Part shown: positions 24,604-33,423 of the stretch, one piece after another
Layout: each line of letters opens with the position of its first letter
Position numbering within the stretch: position 1 is the stretch's first letter
Source of the DNA: Planctomycetota bacterium
GTDB taxonomy: Bacteria; Planctomycetota; Planctomycetia; Pirellulales; Thermoguttaceae
Length of the DNA: 33,423 nucleotides
Assembly: GCA_030612765.1 (NCBI GenBank)
Contig: JAUWNG010000025.1
Span: forward strand, 1 to 33,423
Direction of reading: 5' to 3'
Program-made: the position numbers and the translations under genes
Notes under the pieces: generated by a model
Seen by the model: only the letters and a program-made list of their open reading frames with translations
The model's database searches: none
What the model was told of the DNA's origin: nothing

Positions 24604-26886
24604 TCACGCCATTCTCGGCTCGGGGTACTTGATCCGTCCGTGGTAGATCGAAGTGAGCGACATGGCCAGGCTTTTTTCGATGGTTCGTAGTTCCCGCAGG
24701 GTTAGTCCGCTTTCGTCGAATTGTCCACCGTGCAGGCGTTGTTCGGCGATTTCGCGGACGAGGCCGTCGATCCGCGCCGGGGCGGGATCGACCAGCGACC
24801 GGCTGGCGCTCTCCACGGCGTCGGCCAACATCAGGACCGCGGCTTCCTTGGTTTGTGGCCTTGGGCCGGGGTAACGGTACGTGTTCTCGTCGACCTCGCC
24901 GCCGTTGGGGTCCGCCTGCTGCCGTTCGGTGGCGCGGTCATAGAAGAACTCTACCCGCGTGGTGCCGTGATGTTGGGCTATCAGGTCGATGATCGGTTGC
25001 GGGAGGCGATGTTGACGCGCCAGGTCGGCGCCGTCCTTGATGTGCGCGATAATCACCAGGGTACTCATGGCGGGGGCCAACGTCTCGTGGCGGTTCTCTT
25101 CGGACCCCTGGTTCTCGACAAAATAGTCCGGCTTGAGCATCTTGCCGATGTCGTGGAAGTAGGCGCCCACGCGGACCAGCAGCCCTCGGGCTTGGATGCT
25201 CTCGGCGGCGGCCTCGGCGATCGAACCGACGGTGATCGAATGGTTGTAGGTGCTCGGCGCCCGGCGAACGAGTTCCTGGAGCAAGGGATGGGCGATGTCG
25301 CCTAGTTCCAACAGACTTAGGTCGGTCAACACTCCGAACAAGCGTTCGACGAAGGGCAACAGTCCGAACATGATGAAGCTCGCCGCCACGGCCCACAGTC
25401 CTCCGATCGCTGCGTTCCAAAAAAGCGTGGCGTTGATCGGCTGGTTGTCGATCATACCCATGCTCAGTTGTATCAGCACGGCCACGGCGCCGGCGAACAT
25501 ACCGACGTAGATCAACTTGCTTCGGCTGCGGATATGGCCGAGGTTGAGGATGGCGGCGGCGGTCGTACCCATCAGCAGGAAGAACTCCTGTAAGCCTTGT
25601 CCAACGGCCAGCACGACGATGATCGCCACCACGCCCGAAAGCAACAGCGCAAGCGCTTGCCGATAGACGATGGCCATCGTCATGCCGAAGAGCAAAACGG
25701 GGACAAGCTCGCCGTGCCAAGGATCGGTCGAGAGCCCGCGGGCCAACGCCACGGCGGCGATGGCCAGCGACAGCAGCACGAGCAACCTGGTCAGGCTGGC
25801 TAGCGGGCCGCGCTGGCGATAGCGCATGTAGATGCCGCAGAGCACCAGGGCGGCGAAGATCAGACCCGTCACGGCAAGGGAGCGGACGGCCATTTGACCG
25901 ACGTGCCCGGTGTGCCGGTGGGCCATTGCCGCCGCGTATTCCAGACCCAGCAGATCGATCTGGTCCTTGTTCAACGCCTGACCGGCCTTGGCCAATGTTT
26001 GACCGGCCGAATACTGGATACGCACTTCGCCGACGGCCTTTTCGGCCTCGTCCATGTTTTGCTTGGTCAGCGAATCGTTGACGCTGAGCGTGGGTTTCAG
26101 TTTCGGCAAGAGCCAGGCGAACAAGCGGTCGGCCACCTCCGAAAGCTCGTCGCGCCTGCGCAAGGCGTCGCGGATAGCCGTACCGTCGCCGATCAATACG
26201 TCGCCGACCTGGATCACCTGCCGCGATTTGGGATGGCCTTCGGGATAGACGATTATTTCTTCCTGGTTTCCGGAGCCGAGGTTTTGATCGAGCTTGTCGA
26301 GCAAACCGCGTTCCTCGAAGGGCGCAAAAACCTCGGCGACCGCCTTCTCGACGCGATCGAGCGTTTCTTGGGGCGTGAAAGCTTCGCGGAACTTGAGGAA
26401 CCGCTCCTTTTGCTCCTCGGCCGACGGCGGCGCGGCCCCCTCGGGCAGCGACAACTGGAACTCGTTCCAGATTTCCGGGTCCAGCTCACCCAACGACGCC
26501 GCGGCGGTCAGTTCGGCCAGCGTGTTCCGCAACTGCGCCCGAAGCTGGACCAACGGCTCGGCGTCCTGCTCGTAGACGTATCGCGCTTGGCCACGCGCCC
26601 GCCCGCGGTTGGCTTCAGTGGCAACCCGGTCCGCCTTGGTGAAGGGAACGGCGGCTACTATGTCGCGTGGCGGGGTATGGCCGGCGCGGAAAATAAAACA
26701 CGGGTCAGGTGGATCCCAGCCGCGGATGACTGTGCAGATGGTGGCGGCGGCCAGCAGCGCCAAAGCGATTCGCCCCAACACGTCGCGGCGGCGCAGATTG
26801 TTCCACGCACGTTCCCATTGCCCAGGCGGCAACTCCAACGACGCCACGCGTTCGGAACGCTTGCTCTTTCGGAAACCAAACGACAT
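24604..26886 (-). CDS. pgpH: 7TM-HD family protein (PgpH/YqfF-like HD phosphohydrolase)
   Basis: The 760-residue product has an N-terminal membrane helix (about 37-55), an extracytoplasmic domain (60-330), several membrane helices (about 335-515) and a cytoplasmic HD domain with YNHS (547-550), FHDIGKM (His578-Asp579) and a later HHGTTR. Characterized PgpH proteins degrade cyclic di-AMP to pApA. Whether planctomycetes use that nucleotide is not shown by this sequence. It lies between phoH and ybeY, the conserved order. Confidence 0.88.
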   Translation of the reverse strand: MSFGFRKSKRSERVASLELPPGQWERAWNNLRRRDVLGRIALALLAAATICTVIRGWDPPDPCFIFRAGHTPPRDIVAAVPFTKADRVATEANRGRARGQARYVYEQDAEPLVQLRAQLRNTLAELTAAASLGELDPEIWNEFQLSLPEGAAPPSAEEQKERFLKFREAFTPQETLDRVEKAVAEVFAPFEERGLLDKLDQNLGSGNQEEIIVYPEGHPKSRQVIQVGDVLIGDGTAIRDALRRRDELSEVADRLFAWLLPKLKPTLSVNDSLTKQNMDEAEKAVGEVRIQYSAGQTLAKAGQALNKDQIDLLGLEYAAAMAHRHTGHVGQMAVRSLAVTGLIFAALVLCGIYMRYRQRGPLASLTRLLVLLSLAIAAVALARGLSTDPWHGELVPVLLFGMTMAIVYRQALALLLSGVVAIIVVLAVGQGLQEFFLLMGTTAAAILNLGHIRSRSKLIYVGMFAGAVAVLIQLSMGMIDNQPINATLFWNAAIGGLWAVAASFIMFGLLPFVERLFGVLTDLSLLELGDIAHPLLQELVRRAPSTYNHSITVGSIAEAAAESIQARGLLVRVGAYFHDIGKMLKPDYFVENQGSEENRHETLAPAMSTLVIIAHIKDGADLARQHRLPQPIIDLIAQHHGTTRVEFFYDRATERQQADPNGGEVDENTYRYPGPRPQTKEAAVLMLADAVESASRSLVDPAPARIDGLVREIAEQRLHGGQFDESGLTLRELRTIEKSLAMSLTSIYHGRIKYPEPRMA

Positions 26887-26921
26887 GATCTGGTATTATA
26901 GAGTATCAGGGAGTTTATGTC

Positions 26922-27005
26922 ACAATAGCCGGCGGCTAACAGCCCCCGGAAGTTAATGTCTTGGGTTTGCGCACATTCCGGGGGCTGTTAGCCCCCGGCT
27001 ATTGT
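26922..27005. repeat. 30-bp inverted repeat between phoH and the pgpH-type gene
   Basis: The arms at 26922-26951 and 26976-27005 (ends ACAATAGCCGG and CCGGCTATTGT) match at 29 of 30 positions around a 24-base loop. It occupies much of the gap. Confidence 0.88.
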
Positions 27006-27031
27006 TCGCAACATTGTTTATCCGACACTTC

Positions 27032-27979
27032 TTAGCGGCGTTTTTTCGGACGTTCCTGGTAGGCGTCAACAATCATTTGGACCAGGCGGTGGCGGACGAT
27101 GTCGGCGGTGGTGAGCTTTACCGAGGCGATGCCTTCGATCCCGCGGAACCGCGAGAGGGCGTCGATCAACCCGCTCCGTGCCCTCGGCGGCAGGTCGATC
27201 TGCGTCACGTCGCCGGAAACAACGATTTTCGATCCGGCTCCCATCCGCGTCAAAAACATTTTCATCTGCGAGACGGTCGTGTTCTGAGCCTCGTCGAGGA
27301 TGATGAATGCCTCGTTGAGCGTCCGCCCACGCATGTAGGCCAGCGGAATCACCTCGATCAAGTCGGCCTCCGTGTAGTCGCGGATCAGATCGTGATCCAT
27401 CATTTCGTGCAGCGCGTCGGTCAACGGCCGGAGATACGGATTGATCTTGGCCTGCAAGTCACCCGGCAGAAAACCGAGGCTCTCGCCGGCCTCCACCGCG
27501 GGCCGGACCAGCACGATCTTGCGAATCTCCTGCCGCTTCAAGGCGGCGACGGCAGTGGCCACGGCCAGATAGGTCTTGCCCGTCCCGGCCGGACCGTAGC
27601 ACAACACGATGTCGTTGCGTTGGATGGCATCGATGTATTCCGCCTGGCCGGGCGTCCGCGACCGAATCTGCCTGCCTGTGCGAAAAACGTCGATCGGCGC
27701 CGAACCGTTTAACGTCTGGCCGTTCCGCACGCCGGTCAATACACGGCTGACGTCGTCGGCCGAGACCGTGTTGTGACGATTGGCGCAGAGCTGGAGCTGT
27801 TCGAGAACCTTGGTTGCCTGGACAACCGCCGGTTCGGGGCCGGCGACGTGAATCCGGCCGTTGCGGGCAGTGATGCTCACGCCCAGCGCGTCGCGGATTC
27901 GCCGCAAGTGCTGATCGCACTCGCCGAAGAGCGCCAGCAGCGACTGGGAATTGACGACCGATATGGTTGATTCAATCAT
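27032..27979 (-). CDS. PhoH-like ATPase
   Basis: The 315-residue product has an N-terminal KH-like region, then Walker A GPAGTGKT (129-136), Walker B FIILDEAQN (about 225-233) and SGDVTQIDL, the PhoH signature. PhoH proteins are ATP-binding, some with helicase/RNase activity; the exact role is unknown. It heads the phoH-pgpH-ybeY-recO run. Its 5' flank (27980-28236) includes a repeated copy of the zinc-ribbon gene's 3' end and a half inverted repeat. Confidence 0.88.
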   Translation of the reverse strand: MIESTISVVNSQSLLALFGECDQHLRRIRDALGVSITARNGRIHVAGPEPAVVQATKVLEQLQLCANRHNTVSADDVSRVLTGVRNGQTLNGSAPIDVFRTGRQIRSRTPGQAEYIDAIQRNDIVLCYGPAGTGKTYLAVATAVAALKRQEIRKIVLVRPAVEAGESLGFLPGDLQAKINPYLRPLTDALHEMMDHDLIRDYTEADLIEVIPLAYMRGRTLNEAFIILDEAQNTTVSQMKMFLTRMGAGSKIVVSGDVTQIDLPPRARSGLIDALSRFRGIEGIASVKLTTADIVRHRLVQMIVDAYQERPKKRR

Positions 27980-28096
27980 CCTTAATTCGCGCCGCCGAGA
28001 AAGTCGCTCCTCGCGTGTGTCCCCAAAAAAAACGCGACCGTTGGTCGTGCCGAAAACCGACCGCCCGGAAATTGACTACCGGCCACGTCTGTACTG

Positions 28097-28263
28097 TAAG
28101 TATACTAGAAGTATTTCGGGCTGGCGATGTACTGCAAGTAGTTTTTGTTGCGGAAAGCAGGGTGGGACAAGCGCAGCGCAGTCCCACCAGATTATTTCAT
28201 GGCTACACGTACCTTACGCAACAGATACTAAGTATACTAGAAGTCTTTCAGGCTGGCGATGTA
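28097..28263. repeat. Direct repeat of the zinc-ribbon gene's 3' end
   Basis: Two 35-base copies at 28097-28131 and 28229-28263 differ at 2 positions (core AAGTATACTAGAAGT). The second is the 3' end and stop of the zinc-ribbon gene, the first a downstream duplicate. Between them (28159-28189) is a half copy of the GGTGGGACAAGC palindromic element. Confidence 0.85.
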
Positions 28264-28602
28264 GGTGTGGCAATGCGGGCAGATATGGGTGCCGGCCGGT
28301 ATCTCCTGATTGCATCGGTCGCAACATTTTTTCGGCGTCCCCTGCTGGTGAATCCCCGATAGCGAGGTGTCGGAGAACATATTGAGGTCTTCGACCGTGT
28401 CCTCGACGGAGTCCTGGCGGGGGGGCGGCGCGTGATCCCCTAGAATATGAAGGATCGCGTCCTCCGACACGCTCGCGTGCTTCGGTTGCGGCCGAGGAAC
28501 CCTCACCCGAGTACGGCACACGGGACAAAGCCCCTCAACACCGGCAAGCGAATCCTTGACGTGCAAAACGTGCCCGTTCCTACACACGCACCTAATCGAC
28601 AT
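28237..28602 (-). CDS. Small zinc-ribbon protein
   Basis: The 121-residue product starts at ATG 28602 after a near-perfect GGAGGT. It has an N-terminal zinc-finger-like stretch (CRNGHVLHVKDSLAGVEGLCPVCRTRV) typical of planctomycete double-zinc-ribbon proteins and a C-terminal CDRCNQEI...HICPHCHTYI. The four CxxC-type sites suggest one or two bound zincs. The function is unknown; nucleic-acid or protein binding is plausible. It stands alone. Confidence 0.75.
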   Translation of the reverse strand: MSIRCVCRNGHVLHVKDSLAGVEGLCPVCRTRVRVPRPQPKHASVSEDAILHILGDHAPPPRQDSVEDTVEDLNMFSDTSLSGIHQQGTPKKCCDRCNQEIPAGTHICPHCHTYIASLKDF

Positions 28603-28876
28603 CGGATTACCTCCTTCACCTTTGCCCGAAAGGCGTGTTTGTCGATATGCGATGCCGCGGAATCCGTTACGCAAAAAGCGAATTCACCTCCCGCGAATTA
28701 CGGTGCCCTTTGCCGTCCGAGATGGACCGGAATAATGAGAATAGATAAGTCCCACCCACCTTTATGATAACCTACGCGATAGGTGGTGAATAGTCCGAAT
28801 CCTGTTTTTCTGCGCGGTCGTACAGCTCTACGTGGGCATTGCTGACTAACCTAGTGGACGGGGGTGCCCGGGATAA

Positions 28877-28964
28877 CTCGTTTAGCCCCGGCGTCCACGC
28901 CGGGAACAACCGGCCTATTTCCCGCTGTGTTGCGCTCCCGGCGTGGACGCCGGGGCTAAACGAG
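28877..28964. repeat. Perfect 29-bp inverted repeat CTCGTTTAGCCCCGGCGTCC type
   Basis: The arms at 28877-28905 and 28936-28964 are exactly complementary around a 30-base loop. It lies in the 440-base gap 28603-29042, which otherwise shows no gene. Confidence 0.92.
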
Positions 28965-29042
28965 CGGAATCCACTCAATATTGTGCAAATCTATTTTGAA
29001 ACGCCCTCGTGGTCGCGGGATGCTATTGCATAATTGAAATGA

Positions 29043-30143
29043 CTATTGCCGGGCGAACAGTGCTTTGCGCAACTCTTCCTCGAACGTGGCGCTGGCGCGG
29101 ATTACGGCCTGAAAATCGTCGTTCCCCAACGAGTAGACTTCCAGGTCTTCCCGGGCCACGACGGTTGCGTTGCGCGGTTCGCCGGTCAACAGCGCCGCCT
29201 CGCCGAAGAAGTCTCCCTTACTCAGCGTGGCGACTGATTTTTGCCCCGAGCCGGAATCGACCAGGATGTCCACTCTACCCGAGCGGACCACGTAGAACTT
29301 ATCGCCCGGATCGCCCTGCCGGGTGACGACAGCGCCGGCGGCGAACCGTTCGAGCGTCATCCGGTCGGCCGTCTCGCCGAGGGTCTTGGGGGTCAGTCGG
29401 CCGAAGACCGGGCAGGCCTGCAAAAACTCGCAGATCATCGCCGATTCCTTCACCAGCACGTTCGAGCGGATCCGTCCATCGACCAGGTTGACGATCCGGT
29501 CGGCCACGTCGAGGATGCGGTTGTCGTGCGTGACCATGATGATCGTGCAGTTGTCGGTCTTGACCAATTCCTGAAAGAGGGTGACCACTTCGCGGCCCGA
29601 TTTCTCGTCCAACGCGGCGGTCGGCTCGTCGGCCAGAACGAGCTTCGGCTTGTGGGCCAGACCGCGGGCGATTGCCACCCGCTGCTTCTGACCGCCGGAG
29701 AGCGAGCCGGGCTTGTAGTTGATGCGCTGTCCCAGTCCCAGGCGGGTGAGTATCTCGGCGCTGCGATCGTCGTTCCGACGGCCCTCGGTCGAGAACAGCT
29801 CGAGCGCCATTTTGACGTTTTGCCGGGCGGTCAACGACTCGAAGAGGTTATGGGCCTGGAAGATGAACCCCAGCTCACGGCGCAGCTCGATCATCTCGCC
29901 CGGCGAGGCCCCGTGCAACTCCCGCCCCAAGACCTTCAAGCTCCCTTCTTGCACGGTCCGCAGCGTTCCGATAAGGGTCAGCAGCGTGGTCTTTCCCGAG
30001 CCGGAGGGTCCGGTCATGATGACTATCTCGCCGCGGGCAACTTCAAGGCGGTTGTCGAAGAGGATCTGTTTTTTCAGTTCCCCCTCGCCGAAGGAATGTT
30101 GCACGTCGGCGACCCGCACGGCAAAACCATTGTGTTCCGACAT
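29043..30143 (-). CDS. ABC transporter ATP-binding protein fused to a cyclic-nucleotide-binding domain
   Basis: The 366-residue product begins with a complete ABC ATPase of the DevA/LolD/MacB-like type: Walker A GPSGSGKT (45-52), Q-loop FIFQ, signature LSGGQ (148-152), Walker B LVLADEP (168-174) and His206. The C-terminal ~125 residues form a Crp-like cyclic-nucleotide-binding domain with KFYVVRSGRVDIL and the phosphate cassette FGEAALLTGEPRNATV (313-328), including the Arg (324) that contacts the cyclic phosphate. The family usually works with a FtsX-like permease; none lies in the window. It is 56 bases downstream of the very large exported protein gene, so the two are probably co-transcribed. 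Confidence 0.85.
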   Translation of the reverse strand: MSEHNGFAVRVADVQHSFGEGELKKQILFDNRLEVARGEIVIMTGPSGSGKTTLLTLIGTLRTVQEGSLKVLGRELHGASPGEMIELRRELGFIFQAHNLFESLTARQNVKMALELFSTEGRRNDDRSAEILTRLGLGQRINYKPGSLSGGQKQRVAIARGLAHKPKLVLADEPTAALDEKSGREVVTLFQELVKTDNCTIIMVTHDNRILDVADRIVNLVDGRIRSNVLVKESAMICEFLQACPVFGRLTPKTLGETADRMTLERFAAGAVVTRQGDPGDKFYVVRSGRVDILVDSGSGQKSVATLSKGDFFGEAALLTGEPRNATVVAREDLEVYSLGNDDFQAVIRASATFEEELRKALFARQ

Positions 30144-30199
30144 TAGTTCGCTCCCTACGAAGAATCATACCATATCCTGCCGGGAATGATTCTGCTGCG

Positions 30200-33100
30200 T
30201 CAGGCGTCGGCCGACGACTGTTGCAGCGGCTCCGCTTTTCCGACACGCGACAAAACGGAGAGTCCGAGCAATGCCAACGCCGCCAGGGCGACGGCGCCGG
30301 CCAAGTATCTCGGCAGCCGGTCGGGATGCGCGGGGCAACAGTCGAGCGACAGCGTCGTGCCGCCGTCGGCCGACTCGTATTGGAACACGGTCCGTTGCGA
30401 ACCGCCGATGGTGCGTCGCAAAATGTCGGCGGGCTTCCAGGGATCGGCGGCCGCGGCGCCTTCCGGGTCGGAGACCAGCCATCCGGCCGGCGCGCCGACG
30501 GTCCAACGGGTCCGACGCACCGGCATGTCCGCCAACGTCGGCGCGTCGAAGCGGACCCGGCCGGCGCGATCCGCCTCGGGCAGCAGTCCGCAAAAAACCA
30601 CCTCGATCCGTTGCGGCTCGTCGGCCGAGGCCAACGACAGCCGCCAGAGGTTATCGTCGATCCGCCGCGGCGAGGCCGGCATGCCTGCGACCGTCGCCTG
30701 GATCAACTCGCAGCCGTCGGGCAGACGCAGGGATCGCCGCGCGACTCCGCCCGGCTCGATCTCCAGCACCGCCGCGCCGCGTAGACGGCCGTCGGACTGC
30801 CACGCCAGCGCAACGTCGGCCAGCCGAACCGAGCCGGCGACGCCCGCGACGGCGACCGAATCCAGACTCGCCCGATACTGTTTGCCAGATACCTCGTAAC
30901 AACGAGTTGCAGCAACATCGGGTGGCACGTCCCTGAGCGCAGCGAAGGGCGTGGTGGGCTGAAAATCCACGCCCTTCGCTGCGCTCAGGGGCGTGCCACC
31001 CTCCACGAATTTCAGTCCACGGGTCCACCAACGATAGGTTCGGTTTCCGTTTTGGCTGGGTAGGACGATCCATCTTTTCAGTTCGTCGATTCCCAACGGG
31101 CGAATGTCGGGAACGCTGGGCCGGTCGCCGGAGGCCAATTCCAGCGGCCCGGAAATGGCGAACGTGAAATCGGCGGAGACCGCCTCGCGCGGCCGGAAGA
31201 CGATGCACCGGCCCTGGCCCGGCACTTCGCGGACCTGCAACTCCCCCGGCTTGTCGGCCTCGTAGGGTCCGTTCCAGGGCGCGGGCGCATGGATGCAAAT
31301 CTCATCGAGCAGCCCGTCGCCGACCGTCAGGCGGAACTCGGCCCGGGCGGACCACCTACGGCCGTCGTCTTGCATGCGCACTACTTGCTCGGCGCCGACC
31401 TTTGGGCGGTTGGGCCGCAAGAGAACGGCGGCCGGCGGCCGGCCCTCGCCATCCCAGCGGATGGTCCGCATCAGGCGTCCAAGATCGAGCGGTTGGGCCG
31501 TTTCCGCCGCATCCGGGGCGGCAGGAGAAATGTCGTCCAGAATCAGTTGTTCCCCCTCCTCGCCTTGAACTTCCAACAACACGGCCGGCCGTCTGAACAA
31601 TCGGATCGTCGCCGAGCGAAGTTCGCACCGCCCGACGCGCATCACCGGCAACTGCCATTGCCGACCCGTGTCGATCGGCAGCCATCCGCGGATTGCCAAT
31701 TTTTGCGTCCCGGAGGCGGGGCCGCCGAGAAAGATCGTGATCGTTCCCTCGTCGTCCCGCGACCAGCGCTGAACGCGCTCGATGTCGTCTTCGAGCACCG
31801 AGACGCTTTCGACTTCCAGTTCCTTCGGCGCCGTCAGCCGATGCTGAAAAACGTAGCCCGAGGCGACCGAGAGCGAGGCGTCGAACAGCACGCCCACGCG
31901 GTCCTCGTCGAAGCTGAGTGTCAAGTTCTGATCGACCGTGCCTCGCGGTTGATGGGGGCGGGTCGAGAGGGTCCAGCCGGCCTGCCCCTCGACCAGACGG
32001 AAGGCGGCCAGGGGCGTCGAGTCGGCCTTGCCCCAAGCCTGAAGGAAGTCGGCAACGGCCACCGGCTCGAGCGGTTCGTCTGGTTGTTGGTCGTGATCCA
32101 GCGACGGATCGACGCTGAAGGCGGCCCAATTTCTGACGGGTTGGAAATCGAGCAGTTCGATTTTCGGTAAGGGGACATTGCCCACGCCCGAGGCCCCGCC
32201 GAGCAGCAGCGTGGCTTCCAAGGTCGCTTCGTCCGGGATCGGACGAGACCAGCGGAAGGTGATCGGCCGGACGTTTCCCGACTCCGCTCCGACCTGCGCG
32301 ACCGGCGGATCGTCGCCCGAGGGCGGGAGCAGCCGCAGCCTGGGATCGACGGCCAATCGAACTTGCTGAATTCGCCCCTCAATCGAGTGAAACTTGAACT
32401 TGACCTCGATCAGCACCGAACCGGGTTGGACCTTCAACCACGTCAATTGTTCGACCTCGACGGCTGGTCCGGCGCCGCCGGGCACCAGGTCTTCTTGCCA
32501 GCGGACGGACAACCGGTCGGCCGGGCCAAGTTCGGCCTTCAACAGCCGCGATCCTTCGCCGAGGAGAACGCCGCCGCGGGCCGAGGGGACTTCCACCGGC
32601 GGCGCGCCGTCAGGCAGCGTCAGCTCCAGCCGCGCCGCGGGGACGCGGGGGATGGGCAGATCGAAGCCGCCCGAGATACCGTTGTTGTGCATCGTCGGCC
32701 GCAAGGAAAGCTCCAGGCGGTATTGGCCCGGCTCGGCTATCTCGACCACCAAGACGGCGGCGTCCGACTCGCCGTGCGGCTTGATCGGCCGGCCGTCCAG
32801 CAGCGCGCTGCCGGAGAGGAAGGCCGCGCCCTCGGCGCGAAGCGGCAGGCGGACCAGCGCACCGGGCTCGAACACTCGCAGATCGTATTGTGTCCGCAGA
32901 TTCCCCGCCGCCATCCGACCGACGGCGCCCTCGCGGGTCAGATCGCCGCGATAGGTTGCCCCGAGTATCATCCATGCCGGCGGTTTTCCGGCCGCCGCCG
33001 CGTGGCGATGCAACTCCTGATAGAACCGTTCGGGTACATACACCTTCCCGCCGACGGGCTTGCGCCGCGCATCGATGGGCACGAAGACCCGATATGCCGG

Positions 33101-33415
33101 CGCGGCGGCCGGGGGAAATTTTATACGTCGCACGGGAAGTAGTGAAACATTCTTCTCGGATGGAAAGGATTGTTGCACTTCCAGCCGTTCTCCGTATAGC
33201 GATTCTGCTTCGATCCCTTTCGACCCGTCGGCGCATAACGCCAGGCCGCATCCGAAAGTCGCAAACGGCACGGCGAGAAAAAACAACCCCAGCGGCGAAG
33301 CCATCGAAACCGTGCTGTCGGAATGATCGCGTAGATGTCGAAGTTGCACCGGGTGGATTTCCCTCGCTGGACGACGAATCCACCGCCACGCCAGGCAGAA
33401 GACCGCCCCCAGCAC
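30200..33415 (-). CDS. Very large exported, C-terminally membrane-anchored protein of unknown function
   Basis: The frame is open for 1071 residues and reaches the window edge, so the true start may lie outside. If translation begins at ATG 33304, the N-terminus is a signal peptide (MASPLGLFFLAVPFATFGCG) and the protein has about 1034 residues. The body is rich in beta-strand-like sequence with no recognized domain, and the C-terminus has one membrane helix (YLAGAVALAALALLGLSVLS). An 82-bp near-perfect palindrome (30920-31001) is translated in frame. The gene is 56 bases upstream of the ABC-cNMP fusion. A role in envelope or surface structure is an inference. Confidence 0.7.
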   Translation of the reverse strand: MLGAVFCLAWRWIRRPAREIHPVQLRHLRDHSDSTVSMASPLGLFFLAVPFATFGCGLALCADGSKGIEAESLYGERLEVQQSFPSEKNVSLLPVRRIKFPPAAAPAYRVFVPIDARRKPVGGKVYVPERFYQELHRHAAAAGKPPAWMILGATYRGDLTREGAVGRMAAGNLRTQYDLRVFEPGALVRLPLRAEGAAFLSGSALLDGRPIKPHGESDAAVLVVEIAEPGQYRLELSLRPTMHNNGISGGFDLPIPRVPAARLELTLPDGAPPVEVPSARGGVLLGEGSRLLKAELGPADRLSVRWQEDLVPGGAGPAVEVEQLTWLKVQPGSVLIEVKFKFHSIEGRIQQVRLAVDPRLRLLPPSGDDPPVAQVGAESGNVRPITFRWSRPIPDEATLEATLLLGGASGVGNVPLPKIELLDFQPVRNWAAFSVDPSLDHDQQPDEPLEPVAVADFLQAWGKADSTPLAAFRLVEGQAGWTLSTRPHQPRGTVDQNLTLSFDEDRVGVLFDASLSVASGYVFQHRLTAPKELEVESVSVLEDDIERVQRWSRDDEGTITIFLGGPASGTQKLAIRGWLPIDTGRQWQLPVMRVGRCELRSATIRLFRRPAVLLEVQGEEGEQLILDDISPAAPDAAETAQPLDLGRLMRTIRWDGEGRPPAAVLLRPNRPKVGAEQVVRMQDDGRRWSARAEFRLTVGDGLLDEICIHAPAPWNGPYEADKPGELQVREVPGQGRCIVFRPREAVSADFTFAISGPLELASGDRPSVPDIRPLGIDELKRWIVLPSQNGNRTYRWWTRGLKFVEGGTPLSAAKGVDFQPTTPFAALRDVPPDVAATRCYEVSGKQYRASLDSVAVAGVAGSVRLADVALAWQSDGRLRGAAVLEIEPGGVARRSLRLPDGCELIQATVAGMPASPRRIDDNLWRLSLASADEPQRIEVVFCGLLPEADRAGRVRFDAPTLADMPVRRTRWTVGAPAGWLVSDPEGAAAADPWKPADILRRTIGGSQRTVFQYESADGGTTLSLDCCPAHPDRLPRYLAGAVALAALALLGLSVLSRVGKAEPLQQSSADA
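30920..31001. repeat. 82-bp palindrome translated within the giant exported protein
   Basis: The arms at 30920-30954 and 30967-31001 are 35 bp each and match at 34 of 35 positions, with a 12-base loop. The ends (GGGTGGCACG / CGTGCCACCC) recall the folP and 5306-5366 elements and the centre (CCTGAGCGCAGCGAAGGGC) recalls the element at 182-249. It codes for about 28 residues between FVEGG and CYEVSG. Confidence 0.9.
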
Positions 33416-33423
33416 GCCGCCCC

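Noticed and set aside
30200-33415. Annotating 33415 as the certain start of the giant protein
   Set aside because: The frame is open to the window edge and the initiation codon there would be a GTG without visible context; 33304 gives a signal peptide, so the start is left undecided.

Overview
The window looks like chromosomal DNA of a planctomycete, probably of the Pirellulales type. The signs are a DUF1559 pseudopilin-like protein (N-terminal prepilin motif, C-terminal H-X9-DG motif), a PEP-CTERM protein, an ECF sigma/FecR pair, a Tat-exported Gfo/Idh/MocA oxidoreductase, a YdjY-domain lipoprotein, multi-PDZ HtrA proteases, GC-rich DNA and a very high density of short palindromic repeats. 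Nearly all genes lie on the minus strand. The two clear exceptions are a CPBP membrane protease (354-1088) and a YdjY/DUF4019 lipoprotein (8789-10090).

Layout from left to right. The left edge holds the 5' end of a probable IS701-type transposase and a nested palindromic repeat. Next come the CPBP protease, a disrupted mutS (1126-3878), a FliG-like protein without its torque domain, a QueD/PTPS enzyme, and an HtrA pair made of one intact multi-PDZ protease and one downstream paralogue that has lost its catalytic residues. Then come the YdjY lipoprotein, a relic of a DUF1559 gene, and a minus-strand run whose transcription order is ECF sigma, FecR, PEP-CTERM protein, calcineurin-like phosphoesterase, DUF1559 protein and Gfo/Idh/MocA oxidoreductase. 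An orphan BrnA antitoxin and tRNA-Ile2(CAU) separate this from a housekeeping and envelope run, again in transcription order: phoH, pgpH-type HD hydrolase, ybeY, recO, a TPR lipoprotein, an LptE-like lipoprotein, folP and fliM. The right end holds a zinc-ribbon protein, an ABC ATPase fused to a cyclic-nucleotide-binding domain, and a very large exported, membrane-anchored protein that is open at the window edge.

The most striking feature is how palindromic and heptameric repeats relate to genes. At least five coding sequences contain embedded repeat elements that are translated in frame (mutS, folP, the TPR lipoprotein, the roughly 1000-residue exported protein, and fecR through heptamer tracts). 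In the LptE-like gene the start codon itself lies inside such an element. A second element in mutS, just before Walker A, shifts the frame; removing 65 bp (or 86 bp, depending on which flanking direct repeat is used) restores a normal MutS. The strain may therefore lack MutS-type mismatch repair. Relatives of these elements also sit between genes as near-perfect inverted repeats, sometimes nested inside one another.

The boundaries and functions given here are read from motifs and translations only. No database search was run.
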